In this document: in pieces, positions 25,331 through 34,448 of the stretch
Layout: each line of letters starts with the position of its first letter
Numbering within the stretch: the first letter of the stretch is position 1
DNA from: Planctomycetia bacterium
GTDB taxonomy: Bacteria; Planctomycetota; Phycisphaerae; UBA1845; Fen-1342
Direction: 5' to 3'
DNA length: 64,000 nt
NCBI GenBank assembly: GCA_015709575.1
Contig: CP054190.1
Location: 3,823,420-3,887,419 of the forward strand
The notes under the pieces: generated by a model
The model's database searches: none
Told to the model about the DNA's origin: nothing
The model's input: only the letters and a program-made list of their open reading frames with translations
Program-made: the position numbers and the translations under genes

Positions 25331-27754
25331 TCACGCAGGCGACGCCGATCGCACCCCCGCCGTCGCCACGATCCGGTCCTCGCCCACTCGCGCCGGCTCA
25401 CGCAACGCCAAACACAGCCCCAGCCCCACCATCGTCAACACCCCGGCCGCCATCAGCAGCCCCGGCACCGGCATTCCGTCCGCGTCTGTCCAGCCGCTCT
25501 GCGCCAGCCACGGCTTGAGCCCATCCGATCGACTGGCGGTGATGGTCAGCCCGTTATGCAGCACGTGCACCAGCACCGACGGCCAGATCGATCCCGACCG
25601 CAGCGCGAGCAACCCCAGCATGAGTCCCAGCCCGCTGGTTAGGATCAACCGGTGCGCGCTGTTGTGATACACGCCGAACGCCAGCGCCACGACCAGGATC
25701 GCCGCCACCGGCCCGATCGCCGGCCGCAGCCCCGACAGCACATACCCGCGAAAGAAGACCTCCTCGCATACACCCGCCGTGACGGCCAGCACCAGAACGA
25801 TCAGCCACAGCGGGATGTCCTGCAGCCAGGCCGTCGCGACCTCCAGCGCGTGTAGCTGGTCGGGTGGAATCTGCATGAACGACTGCTGATACGCCAGCCA
25901 CGCCGGCGCCAGCACCCACGTCGATAGCCCCAGGCATAGCGCCGCCCCCCACGCCAGCGGCGAAGCACCGCCGACCCGCAGCGCCGTCCGCTCCGTCACG
26001 CGCATGTACTTGGCGGCGAAGATCGGCACCCCCACGAACAGCAGCAGAAACACCGCCCACAGCGCATACAGATATTCCACCCGCTGATGGAACAACGGCG
26101 ACTCGCCCAGCGCCCGCTGAATAAAGAAGTTCAACGGAAACACCAGCCCCAGCACCAGCATCGCCGACGCCGCCGTCGGAACGCGCCGCGGCGTGAAGTA
26201 CCGCCGCTGGAAGATGGTCCGCACCGAGCCGCTGTCCGCGAACAGCACCGCCTCCTGCCCGAACAGCTTGGCCGCCACCGCCACCGCCGCGCCCGCATAC
26301 AGCGACGTGGACGCGATCACCCACACGATCGCCGTCGGATCAAACCGCCCCACGAACAGCTCGCGCGTCAGCACCACGATGTTCGCCACCGGCATCACCA
26401 GCAGCGGGCCCTCCAGCCGCGTCCCCGGCAGGATTCCCACTACCGCCGGAATCATCGCCGCCACCATCACCGGCATGACGTAATTCTGAGCCTCCTTGAA
26501 GCTCCGCGCGAAGCTGCACACCGCCAGCAGCACCGCCCCGAACATCACCGCCAGCGGCACCAGCGCCAGCAGCACCCACGGCAGCGCTGACAGCGGAATC
26601 ACCACCTCCTGCCCGCGCGTCAGCAGCTTCCCCAGTCCGCCCAGCCAGATCGTCCCCCCGATCGACGCCAGGTTCAGCCCGGCCGAGATCAGCGAGACCA
26701 TCGTCACCACAATGAATTTGCCCGCGATCAGCTCCACCGTCGCCACCGGCGCCACCATCAGCGTCTCGAGCGTGCCGCGCTCGCGCTCTCCGGCCGTCAG
26801 ATCGATCGCCGGATAGATCGCCCCGGTGATCGTCATGATGATCAGAATCAGCGGCACAATTTGCCCGAGCACGCTGCCGCCGACCTTCTCCGGCGTCGCT
26901 ACGCTCAGCGATTCCACGTGCAGCGGGTGCAGGTAACTCCGCTCAATGTTCGCGCGGCGCATCCGCGCCTCGACCAGCCGCTCATTCATGCGGTCCAGCA
27001 CGCCCAGCAGCCCTTCCGTCGCGATGCTCGAACGAATCTCCGTCTGATCCATGACGACGCGCACGGCCACGTTGCCGCCGCCGGAGAGCGCCGCGGCGTC
27101 CCCCTCGACGATCACCCCTACGTGCACCGTCCCCGCCAGCAGCGGCCCGGCATAATCCGCGATCCATGCGTTTCGCCAGATCGTCCCCGCCAGTACCCCC
27201 GCCGCTTCGTCCGCCCCCGCGTCCGACATGCCGCCGCGCAGCCCTTCTCGCAGCGCCGCCCGCAGTCCGTGAAACAGCGCGTGCGGGTAGGACTCGCGCA
27301 CCGTGATGCGGTACTCCGGCGGCGCGCCGCGCACAGCCGCGCGCGGCCCGGCCGCCCCGCGCGTGCCGCGCCCCTCTTCTATCAGCGGCGCCTCGCGCCG
27401 CAGCGGCGGCTCAGCACCCGCCGGGCGCGTTTGCGCCGCGCGCGCCACGTCCTGCGGCGAATCGGATTCCGAGAGCGTCCCGCCCTCAACCTCCTCCGGC
27501 AGCGGCCGCCGCACCGCGTCCGTGTCCAGCACGCGACGCAGCCACTTGCCGGCCGCCTCGGAGGGCACAATTATTTCATAGCGATCGGCCAGGAACTGCG
27601 AGTGTTGCGCCTCGAGCGCCTGCAGCGAGCCAAGCATCAGCGCTGGATAGAGAATGATCGGCACAAGCACCATGGCGAAAATGGTGCGGCGGTCGCGCAG
27701 GATGTCGATCAGCTCCTTGCGCCAGATCGTGTTAATCCGCGAATACCGGCTCAT
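25331..27754 (-). CDS. ABC-2 type permease fused to a CPBP intramembrane protease
   Basis: 807 residues in two halves. The first half (about 1-480) is a NatB-type ABC-2 permease: it starts with a cytoplasmic helix KELIDILRDRRTIFAMV, has one membrane helix and a long periplasmic region (about 45-285), then further helices including TGAIYPAIDLTAGERERGTLETLM. The second half (about 530-800) is a CPBP (CAAX-protease-like) domain with the glutamate pair EEVFFR at 664-669, a FGVYH motif at 693-697 and HVLHN at 730-734, all key metal-ligand positions intact. The start overlaps the end of its ATPase gene by 23 bases. Likely exports or processes a hydrophobic or peptide substrate; the substrate is unknown. 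Confidence 0.86.
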   Translation of the reverse strand: MSRYSRINTIWRKELIDILRDRRTIFAMVLVPIILYPALMLGSLQALEAQHSQFLADRYEIIVPSEAAGKWLRRVLDTDAVRRPLPEEVEGGTLSESDSPQDVARAAQTRPAGAEPPLRREAPLIEEGRGTRGAAGPRAAVRGAPPEYRITVRESYPHALFHGLRAALREGLRGGMSDAGADEAAGVLAGTIWRNAWIADYAGPLLAGTVHVGVIVEGDAAALSGGGNVAVRVVMDQTEIRSSIATEGLLGVLDRMNERLVEARMRRANIERSYLHPLHVESLSVATPEKVGGSVLGQIVPLILIIMTITGAIYPAIDLTAGERERGTLETLMVAPVATVELIAGKFIVVTMVSLISAGLNLASIGGTIWLGGLGKLLTRGQEVVIPLSALPWVLLALVPLAVMFGAVLLAVCSFARSFKEAQNYVMPVMVAAMIPAVVGILPGTRLEGPLLVMPVANIVVLTRELFVGRFDPTAIVWVIASTSLYAGAAVAVAAKLFGQEAVLFADSGSVRTIFQRRYFTPRRVPTAASAMLVLGLVFPLNFFIQRALGESPLFHQRVEYLYALWAVFLLLFVGVPIFAAKYMRVTERTALRVGGASPLAWGAALCLGLSTWVLAPAWLAYQQSFMQIPPDQLHALEVATAWLQDIPLWLIVLVLAVTAGVCEEVFFRGYVLSGLRPAIGPVAAILVVALAFGVYHNSAHRLILTSGLGLMLGLLALRSGSIWPSVLVHVLHNGLTITASRSDGLKPWLAQSGWTDADGMPVPGLLMAAGVLTMVGLGLCLALREPARVGEDRIVATAGVRSASPA

Positions 27755-28484
27755 GCGCTCCCACCAGCTCGAGGAACACGTCGCTCAGGCGCTCGCGCCC
27801 GGAAAGTCGCCGCAGTTCATCCAGCGTGCCCTCGGCGATCATCCGCCCGTTATGGATCAGCCCGATCCGCCGGCACATCGCCTCAATCTCGTCCAGCGCG
27901 TGCGTCGACAGCAGGATTGCACGTCCTGCTTCCGCCTGCGTGCGGATGAACTCCAGCATGATGCGGTTGGAAAGCACGTCCAGCCCCAGCGTCGGCTCAT
28001 CCAGCACCAGGATCGGCGGATCCGCCAGCAGCGCCCGCGCGATGTTTGTCCGCTGCCGCTGCCCGGTCGAGAGCGCGCCGCAGCGCAGCTCCATGAAATC
28101 CGTCAGGCGCAGCCGCTCCGCCAGCGCGCCGATCCGCTGACGCGCCTGCGCGCGGTCCATCCCGTACAGCGTCGCGAAGTAGTGCAGGAACTCGGACACG
28201 CTCAGCCGCACGTACAGCCCGGTGTTGGCCGTCAGGTAGCCGATCTGCTGTTTTACCTGCTCGGGCTCGTCGGTGACGTCTCGATCCTGGATGAATACCC
28301 GCCCGGCCGTCGGCCGCAGCAGCCCGCTGATCATCCGCAGGGTGGTGGTCTTGCCCGCCCCGTTCGGCCCCAGCAGCCCGTACACCTCGCCAGCCCGCAC
28401 CTCGAACGACACCTCGTTCACGGCGCGCTTCGGCTCGCCGGTCGGCGCGGGAAAGGTCTTGACCAGCTTCTCCGTGCGGATCAT
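27732..28484 (-). CDS. ABC transporter ATP-binding protein (NatA type)
   Basis: Cytoplasmic ATPase of 250 residues that powers the permease encoded just downstream. Walker A is GPNGAGKTT at 39-47; the signature is LSTGQRQR, a common variant of LSGGQ; Walker B is ILVLDEPTLGLD; the switch histidine is in LLSTHALDEIE. ATG 28484 is preferred over the in-frame extension from 28649, because the extra 55 residues are Arg/Pro-rich and outside the family. The 3' end overlaps the permease gene by 23 bases. Confidence 0.93.
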   Translation of the reverse strand: MIRTEKLVKTFPAPTGEPKRAVNEVSFEVRAGEVYGLLGPNGAGKTTTLRMISGLLRPTAGRVFIQDRDVTDEPEQVKQQIGYLTANTGLYVRLSVSEFLHYFATLYGMDRAQARQRIGALAERLRLTDFMELRCGALSTGQRQRTNIARALLADPPILVLDEPTLGLDVLSNRIMLEFIRTQAEAGRAILLSTHALDEIEAMCRRIGLIHNGRMIAEGTLDELRRLSGRERLSDVFLELVGAHEPVFAD

Positions 28485-28652
28485 CAGACATCCGTGCCGG
28501 GTGTCGAGGGTCGGGTTTCGGGTCGGCGGGACGCCGCGGCGCGCGTCGCGGCGCGAACGCGCGGATTCCGCGCGCCGCAATCTTATCGGCAGAACGCGCC
28601 CCCGCACTGCCGTCCTCGGAACTTTCACCCCGCACGCCGGGCCGCCCACCCG

Positions 28653-29528
28653 CTACCCCAGCCATTCCCCGTCGCACACGTACTCCGCCGGCCCGCTCAC
28701 CTGCACCCCCGAATCCGCGCTCTCCCAGCAGACCTCCAGCTCACCCCCCGGCATCGCCACGATCACCCGTCGATCCGCCCCCCCCGTCAGCACCGCCGCC
28801 ACCAACGCCGCCGCTGCACCGCTGCCGCATGCGCGCGTCGCGCCGCTGCCGCGCTCCCACGTCGCCACCCTCAATCGCTGTGCCGATTCCCGTTCCACGA
28901 AATGCACGTTCGTCCGCTGCGGAAATGCGGCGTGACGTTCCAGCGCCGGGCCCCATTCGGCCAACGGCACATCCGCGCCGTGCTCCACGAACACAAGCGC
29001 ATGCGGATTGCCCATCGACACGCACGACACGCGAAACTCCCGTCCCAGCGCCGACAGCGGTGCATCGATCACCGCCTCGCCCGGCCACCGTCCCGATCCG
29101 GCTCTGCCCGCCAGCGTCGTCGGAATCTCCGTCGCCGCCAGCCGCGGCCGGCCCAGGTCCGTTCGCACGCGCTCCACCGCGCCGCTCGCACCGATCCTCA
29201 ACTCGGCGATTCGCACGCCCGCATCCGTCTGCACCCGCACTGGATTGCCCCCGCACAGCCCGCGATCATGCGCGTAGCGGGCCACGCAGCGCAGTCCGTT
29301 GCCGCACATCTCGCCGCGCGAGCCGTCCGCGTTGTACAGCGTCATGCGCACGTCCGCGCCGTCAATCGTCGGCGCACCGATCAGGATCAGCCCATCACTG
29401 CCCACCCCGGTGTGCCGATTGCTGATCCGGCGCGACAACTCGGACGGATCCGAAACCGGGCACCGCTGCGTGTCCACGTATACGTAGTCGTTGCCCAGCC
29501 CGTGCATCTTTGTGAACCGAATGCCCAT
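28653..29528 (-). CDS. dapF: Diaminopimelate epimerase
   Basis: Converts LL- to meso-diaminopimelate for lysine and peptidoglycan synthesis, cytoplasmic. 291 residues from ATG 29528, where MGIRFTKMHGLGNDYVYVDT is the normal family N-terminus; a GGGAG lies upstream. The two catalytic cysteines are present: C75 in GEMCGNGLRC and C234 in GATRACGSGAAAAL. The SNRHTGVGSDGLILI segment binds the substrate. It sits upstream of the ABC ATPase gene on the same strand (about 170 bases) but is unrelated in function, and is divergent from the Lpt genes. A meso-DAP pathway implies a peptidoglycan cell wall. Confidence 0.95.
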   Translation of the reverse strand: MGIRFTKMHGLGNDYVYVDTQRCPVSDPSELSRRISNRHTGVGSDGLILIGAPTIDGADVRMTLYNADGSRGEMCGNGLRCVARYAHDRGLCGGNPVRVQTDAGVRIAELRIGASGAVERVRTDLGRPRLAATEIPTTLAGRAGSGRWPGEAVIDAPLSALGREFRVSCVSMGNPHALVFVEHGADVPLAEWGPALERHAAFPQRTNVHFVERESAQRLRVATWERGSGATRACGSGAAAALVAAVLTGGADRRVIVAMPGGELEVCWESADSGVQVSGPAEYVCDGEWLG

Positions 29529-29717
29529 TCGGCCGCTACTCCCGCAGGCGCGCCGATCGGCGCTGATCGGCAACGGTCAACGTCATGCTGCGTCAATCAG
29601 CGCTTTTCTGCGACGACTGTCCACGATCCTCGACGATGCGCGCCGCCCTGCGACGCTCGCCCTCCCGGCGCGCGGCAGCTATGATCCCCCGCGGACGCAA
29701 CCTCCGGCGACGAGCTG

Positions 29718-31364
29718 ATGTTACTGACGCTGCACTCCTACATCCTGCGCGACCTGCTCAAGACCTTCCTGCTGACGATTCTCGCCATCACCGCAATCAT
29801 CACCCTCGGCGGCGGAATCATCAACGTCATCCGCTTCGAGGGCGTGACCAGCGAGGACATCCTGCTGGTCGTGCCGCTGCTGGTGCCGGTGGTCGTCACC
29901 GTCGTCATGCCGGTCGCGGCGCTCTTCGCCGCCAGCATCGTCTACGGCCGGCTGGCCGCCGACCAGGAGTTCCAGGCCTGCCGCGCCGCCGGCATCAACA
30001 TCCACCGCCTCTTCGCTCCCGTGATTCTGCTGGCGCTGGCCGTGGCCGCCTTCACCACGCTCTCCGGCAGTTTTGTCATCCCCGAATGCGTCCGCCAGAT
30101 TGAGCGCCTCAGCCGCGCCAATGCGCGCGACTGGGTCCGCTCGCAGCTCGTCAGCCGCGGGCACGTGCGCTTTCGCGACCGCTTCTTCCTGACCGCGGCG
30201 TCCGCGCACATCCCATCGGCCGACGACCTGCGCCGCGCCAATCACGACGTCACCCCCGGGTTCAGCTACCTCTACATCGCCTCGCCGACCGTGCTCGAGC
30301 TGGACGACGGCGGGACGCCAAAGGTGTTCGCCTCGGCGCGCGGCGGCCTGCTCAGCTTCGACACCCGACAGATTCCGATCAAGGCCACGCTGATCGCCGA
30401 GGACGTGCGCATGCTGCGCCCGCCGGAGCACGCGGTCGAGTTCGCAATTCAGACCGTCGGCCCGACCGAGCTGCCGCTCACCCTGCCGGAAAAGCCCGGC
30501 TGGGCCGACCTGCCCACGTTGCTGCGCTGGCGGGCCGCGCCGTGGGAGTGGGCCGAGCTGCGCGACCGGCTGCGCGGCTTTCTCGGTGCCGTCGGCGCCT
30601 ACACCGCGCACGTCGAGATCGGCGCATCGCTGGCCGCCGGAAGGAGCGTCACCCTCAGCGACAACGACATTGCCTACGTCATTCGCTGCGCGACGGTCGT
30701 CGCCGATCAGAAGGACATCACGCTGACCGACGCACACATCGAGCAGCGCCTCCGCAACACGCTCCGCGCCACCTTCGAAGCGCCGCAGGCCAAGCTCACC
30801 GCCCGCCCGCAAAGCGATGTCGCCGGCATGCTCGCCAACATCGCCCTGATACCGGCCGCCGGCCGCCCCGTCACTGAAACCTCGCCTGGACCCGGCGCGC
30901 GAATCGCGCGCCACGAGAAGCCGCTGAACCTGCCCCCCGTGCATATCGACGTTCCGGAGCGCGCCGCCGCGCTGCGCCCGCCGCAGGTGCTCGACCGCGC
31001 CTTCGAAATTGAGAATCTGCCTGAGCCGTTGGCACTGGCCCGTCGCGGCCTGCAACGCGAAGGCGCTGTTTTCGGGCGCAAGGTGCTGGCGGAGATTCAC
31101 ATGCGACTGGCCTTCACCAGCGCCAATGTCGTGACGCTCGTGATGGCCGCGGCGCTGGGACTGCTCTTCCGCGGCGCCCGGGCGCTGACCGCCTTCGCCG
31201 TCGCCAACGTGCCGTTCCTGTTCGTGCTGATGATCACCTACATGGGCAAGCAGATCACCGTCGACGAGCGCTTCACTTCCGCCGGCCCCTACGTCATGTG
31301 GAGCGGGCTGGCGCTCTGCGCCCTGGCGGACGTGCTGATCCTGCGATTCGGCGTGCGGAGATGA
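29718..31364 (+). CDS. LptF/LptG-family permease, long form
   Basis: Inner-membrane part of the LPS export machine (YjgP/YjgQ family), 548 residues against about 360-390 in enterobacteria. Three N-terminal helices carry the family pattern: YILRDLLKTFLLTILAITA (helix 1), the AALFAASIVYGRLAADQEFQACRAAG loop that contacts the ATPase LptB, and SGSFVIPECVRQIERL. Three more helices are near the end. The periplasmic region between (about 120-450) is about 170 residues longer than usual. The next gene is a second member, seven bases on. Which of the pair is LptF and which LptG is not clear from sequence. No lptB is in the window. Confidence 0.88.
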   Translation: MLLTLHSYILRDLLKTFLLTILAITAIITLGGGIINVIRFEGVTSEDILLVVPLLVPVVVTVVMPVAALFAASIVYGRLAADQEFQACRAAGINIHRLFAPVILLALAVAAFTTLSGSFVIPECVRQIERLSRANARDWVRSQLVSRGHVRFRDRFFLTAASAHIPSADDLRRANHDVTPGFSYLYIASPTVLELDDGGTPKVFASARGGLLSFDTRQIPIKATLIAEDVRMLRPPEHAVEFAIQTVGPTELPLTLPEKPGWADLPTLLRWRAAPWEWAELRDRLRGFLGAVGAYTAHVEIGASLAAGRSVTLSDNDIAYVIRCATVVADQKDITLTDAHIEQRLRNTLRATFEAPQAKLTARPQSDVAGMLANIALIPAAGRPVTETSPGPGARIARHEKPLNLPPVHIDVPERAAALRPPQVLDRAFEIENLPEPLALARRGLQREGAVFGRKVLAEIHMRLAFTSANVVTLVMAAALGLLFRGARALTAFAVANVPFLFVLMITYMGKQITVDERFTSAGPYVMWSGLALCALADVLILRFGVRR

Positions 31365-31371
31365 TCCCGTC

Positions 31372-32463
31372 GTGAACACCATCGACCGCTATGTCATCCG
31401 CTCCTTTCTCGGCGGCTTCGTCACGCTGCTGCTGACCGGCACGGGGCTGTTCATCTTCGTGGACGTGCTGCTGAACTTCGACGAGTTCAGCAAGGATCCG
31501 AACGTCAGCGCCACCGGCGCGCTCTTCGACGCCATCGACTATTACGCCTTCAACCTGCCGCTCTTTTTCTCCTATGTCGCCGGGCCTTCGATGGCAATCG
31601 CCGCCGCCTTCTGCTTCGCGCTCATGCTGCGGAACAACGAGCTGACCGCGCTCGTCGCCGCCGGCGTGCCGCTGCAGCGACTGATCGTGCCGCTGCTGGT
31701 CTGCGCTGTGCCGCTGGTGTCGCTCTGGTGGGTGAACCGCGAGTGGGTCATCCCCGAGATCGCCCACAAGATCGCCCGCGATCGCGAGGACGTCCGCGGC
31801 ACACGCGCCTTCGGCGTCTACTGCGTGAAGGACTCGCGCGACAACATTCTCATCGCGCTGCAGTTCTATCCGCGCGACGGCTCCATGCGGCAGGCCTACA
31901 TCATCGAGCCCGGTCCCGACGGCCGCGCCGCCTCGCTGATCCAGGCCGACGAGGCGCGCTTCGATCCCGCCGTCAATCTCTGGCGCTTCGACGGCCGCGC
32001 CGTCCGCACCTTCCTCGACCCCGGCGGCGGCGGACTCGGCCGCGGCTTCTCCACTCAGAACCTTACCGAGTTCAAGCTGCGGCTCACCCCCGACGACCTG
32101 ATCCTGCGACAGGCCGCCGAATGGGCCGACCTGCTCAGCCTGCGCCACATGAACCGCCTCGTGAACAGCGAGCAACAGCTCGCCAACCGCCCCACCATTG
32201 TCATGAGCCGTCACGTCCGTCTCACGCAACCCGTCCTGATCTGCGCGCTCATGCTGCTGGCCGTGCCGTTCTTCCTGACGCGCGAGCCGGCCAACGTCAT
32301 CGTGCGCGGAACCGCCGCGCTGCTCGTCTGCCTGCTTTTCTTCGTCACCACCTTCGTCTGTCACAGCCTCGTCCGCGAGGACATCGCCGCGCTGCTGGCC
32401 TGGATCCCAATCCTGATCTTCGCCCCCGTCGGCGTCCTGCTGGTCGCGAACCTGAAAACCTGA
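31372..32463 (+). CDS. LptF/LptG-family permease
   Basis: Second inner-membrane subunit of the LPS exporter, 363 residues, normal length, starting at GTG 31372. MNTIDRYVIRSFLGGFVTLLL is the first helix; CFALMLRNNELTALVAAGVPLQRL is the coupling loop for LptB; the last three helices are at about 275-355 (LMLLAVPFFLTREPANV onward). Overlapping functions of this gene and the long form before it imply a heterodimer. Only seven bases separate the genes, and nine separate it from the deacetylase gene that follows. Confidence 0.9.
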   Translation: MNTIDRYVIRSFLGGFVTLLLTGTGLFIFVDVLLNFDEFSKDPNVSATGALFDAIDYYAFNLPLFFSYVAGPSMAIAAAFCFALMLRNNELTALVAAGVPLQRLIVPLLVCAVPLVSLWWVNREWVIPEIAHKIARDREDVRGTRAFGVYCVKDSRDNILIALQFYPRDGSMRQAYIIEPGPDGRAASLIQADEARFDPAVNLWRFDGRAVRTFLDPGGGGLGRGFSTQNLTEFKLRLTPDDLILRQAAEWADLLSLRHMNRLVNSEQQLANRPTIVMSRHVRLTQPVLICALMLLAVPFFLTREPANVIVRGTAALLVCLLFFVTTFVCHSLVREDIAALLAWIPILIFAPVGVLLVANLKT

Positions 32464-32472
32464 GCACCGCCC

Positions 32473-33246
32473 ATGCCCGACACCCCGCTCGACATCCTGT
32501 TCGTCATGCCGCACCCCGACGACCTCGAAATCACCTGCGGCGGAACCATCGCCACGCTGGTCGCCCGCGGCCACCGCGTCGGCATCATCCACATGACCAA
32601 CGGCGAGCCGACCCCGCGCGGCACCCCGGAAGTGCGCGCCGCCGAGCTTCAGGCCGCCTCGCGAATCCTCGGCGTCACGCACGTTGAAACGCTCAAGCTC
32701 ACCAACCGGGAGCTGATGGACGGCCCCGCCGCACGCTACGCCGTCGCGACCACCTTCCGCCGACACCGCCCAAAAGTCGTCGTCGGCATGGCCGGCCGCA
32801 CGCCCGGCGCATCCCCCGATCACTACCAGGGGCAGTTGATCCTCGAAGCGGCGCGGTTCTACTCGCAGCTCACCAAGTGGGACGAACGCTTCGACAACAC
32901 CCCGCCGCACCGTGTCGACTGGCTCTGGTATCGCCCCGTCCACATCGCCGCCGAGGTGCACCACTGGCACTCGACCTTCGTCGTGGACATCAGCAAGCAC
33001 TACCAGAAGAAAATTGACGCCATTTCATGCTACCGCTCGCAATTCGACGACACCCGGCTGGCCCGACTGCTCCATCGCCTGCGCGCCAACGACGCCGCCG
33101 ACGGCGGCCGCGCCGGCTTCGAGTACGGCGAACTCTTCGCTTTGCCCCACCCCGTGCCGCTGCCCGACCCGCTTGCGCATTTCGCCGCGTTGTCATCACC
33201 GATGGGGCCGCCGCCGTTCACGCCGCCGCCCCCGGCTCCAAACTGA
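32473..33246 (+). CDS. PIG-L family deacetylase (BshB1-like)
   Basis: Zinc-dependent N-acetylglucosaminyl deacetylase family, 257 residues. Zinc motif PHPDD at 13-17 with H14 and D17, and the third ligand histidine in SPDH at 114-117. The wording TNGEPTPRGTPEVRAAELQAASRILGV is closest to BshB1, the malate-GlcNAc deacetylase of bacillithiol synthesis, but no other bsh gene is in the window, so a sugar in LPS or a glycolipid is an alternative; the Lpt genes just upstream favour neither. The C-terminus is Pro-rich (PPPFTPPPPAP). Confidence 0.88.
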   Translation: MPDTPLDILFVMPHPDDLEITCGGTIATLVARGHRVGIIHMTNGEPTPRGTPEVRAAELQAASRILGVTHVETLKLTNRELMDGPAARYAVATTFRRHRPKVVVGMAGRTPGASPDHYQGQLILEAARFYSQLTKWDERFDNTPPHRVDWLWYRPVHIAAEVHHWHSTFVVDISKHYQKKIDAISCYRSQFDDTRLARLLHRLRANDAADGGRAGFEYGELFALPHPVPLPDPLAHFAALSSPMGPPPFTPPPPAPN

Positions 33247-33349
33247 CCACCCAGCGCACCAGGCACCGGCAACAACTGCTTCGCGCAACTCGCCACGATT
33301 GGCGCACGGACCTTGATTGCTGGCCGGAAGCTCAGCCGTCAATGGCAGA

Positions 33350-34237
33350 TCAACTCACCGTCTGACCCGACGCCTGCGAGAGCCGCAGCGACTCCGCAAA
33401 TGACACCAGATTGCGCAGATTGTCGCAATAAGCGTGGTAATCGAGCTCGCGGCGCAGCCCCTCGTTCAGCGCTCGACCGCCCACCACCAGCGCCGCCCCA
33501 TTCTCACGAGCCGCCGCGCACAACCGCCGGCAATCCGCCACAAATCTCTCCGGCTCCTCCACGCTAGAGGCCGTCAACCAGAACATCCGCGGGCGCTTCG
33601 CCTTGATCGCCGCGATCAGTGTCTCCACCGGATGACCGATCCCCAGTGACTGCGCCCGCCAACCTGCCTCCAAAAGCACCAGTTCCGCCATGTGACCCAC
33701 CAAGGTGTACGGATCCGGCGCCAGTGACCCGCCCAGCGTCAGCGGCGCGGTCGCCGATGGCGGCGGCAGCACGCGTCGAAGCTCCCCGATCACCGACGTA
33801 CACACCTCCACCGCCCGTCGCTCCTGATACACCTCGATCCGTCCCGCCTCCCACGCCCGCCCGATCTGGTGCATCGCGGTCGCAATCGCCCGGTCGCCGA
33901 TCTCGATCATGCTCCGCCCGGCGAGGTACAGGTCAAAAATCACCCGGCGCACCCGCTCGTCATCCGAATCGATCAGCGCTGAGAAAATCCGCTCAACGGC
34001 ATGCTCGATCACGCCGTCGCCGCTGCCGCATGTGGCGGGGAGACCCAGCAGCTCGGGTGCGGTTACGGGATGCCCCGTTGAGCGCAAGAACTCGACGACG
34101 GACGCCCGCGATAGACGCCGATGCCCGCCCGCAGTACGCGCAGCCGATATCAAACCCTTGTCACACCAACGCTTTAGCGAAGCTTCGCTGACGCCGATGG
34201 CCCGCGCCACTCGCTTTGGAGAGAGTTGATCGTTCAT
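33350..34237 (-). CDS. MerR-type regulator with CarH-like domain lacking the cobalamin histidine
   Basis: 295-residue transcription regulator. Residues 5-50 are a MerR winged helix (KRVARAIGVSEASLKRWCDKGLI, then AGGHRRLSRASV). Residues 75-160 resemble the four-helix B12-binding cap and 165-285 the Rossmann-like cobalamin domain, as in the light sensors CarH and LitR. Two key features are altered. The EH of the cap is E139-R140 in VYQERRAVEV. The cobalt-binding DxHxxG/ExHxLG histidine is Y177 in PDPYTLVG. Dimer-like use without cobalamin, as reported for some relatives (CarA can act without it), is likely. It is divergent from acnA. A good promoter lies at 34279-34307. Confidence 0.85.
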   Translation of the reverse strand: MNDQLSPKRVARAIGVSEASLKRWCDKGLISAARTAGGHRRLSRASVVEFLRSTGHPVTAPELLGLPATCGSGDGVIEHAVERIFSALIDSDDERVRRVIFDLYLAGRSMIEIGDRAIATAMHQIGRAWEAGRIEVYQERRAVEVCTSVIGELRRVLPPPSATAPLTLGGSLAPDPYTLVGHMAELVLLEAGWRAQSLGIGHPVETLIAAIKAKRPRMFWLTASSVEEPERFVADCRRLCAAARENGAALVVGGRALNEGLRRELDYHAYCDNLRNLVSFAESLRLSQASGQTVS

Positions 34238-34278
34238 ACACCCTTAAATCTCGGCACACGCGCTGATCGAATTGACCG

Positions 34279-34307
34279 ATTATATTCGCGCGGAACCGCC
34301 CAGACAA
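34279..34307 (-). promoter_or_regulatory. Promoter of the CarH-like regulator
   Basis: On the minus strand, -35 TTGTCT (34302-34307), a 17-base spacer and a perfect -10 TATAAT (34279-34284). Transcription would start near 34272, about 35 bases before the ATG at 34237. It is the best sigma-70-type promoter in the window. Confidence 0.6.
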
Positions 34308-34448
34308 CCTGGTGGCTGGTTTCGGTCGAGCCGCGATCCGGCTCAACCGATCGCGGGGGGAGCACAGGTGTCGTAAAATCGCGGATCGTGCCCGCATCTC
34401 CGACCGGCGGATCGGTCCGAGAATCCCGGGACAGCACGGAAGGACACC

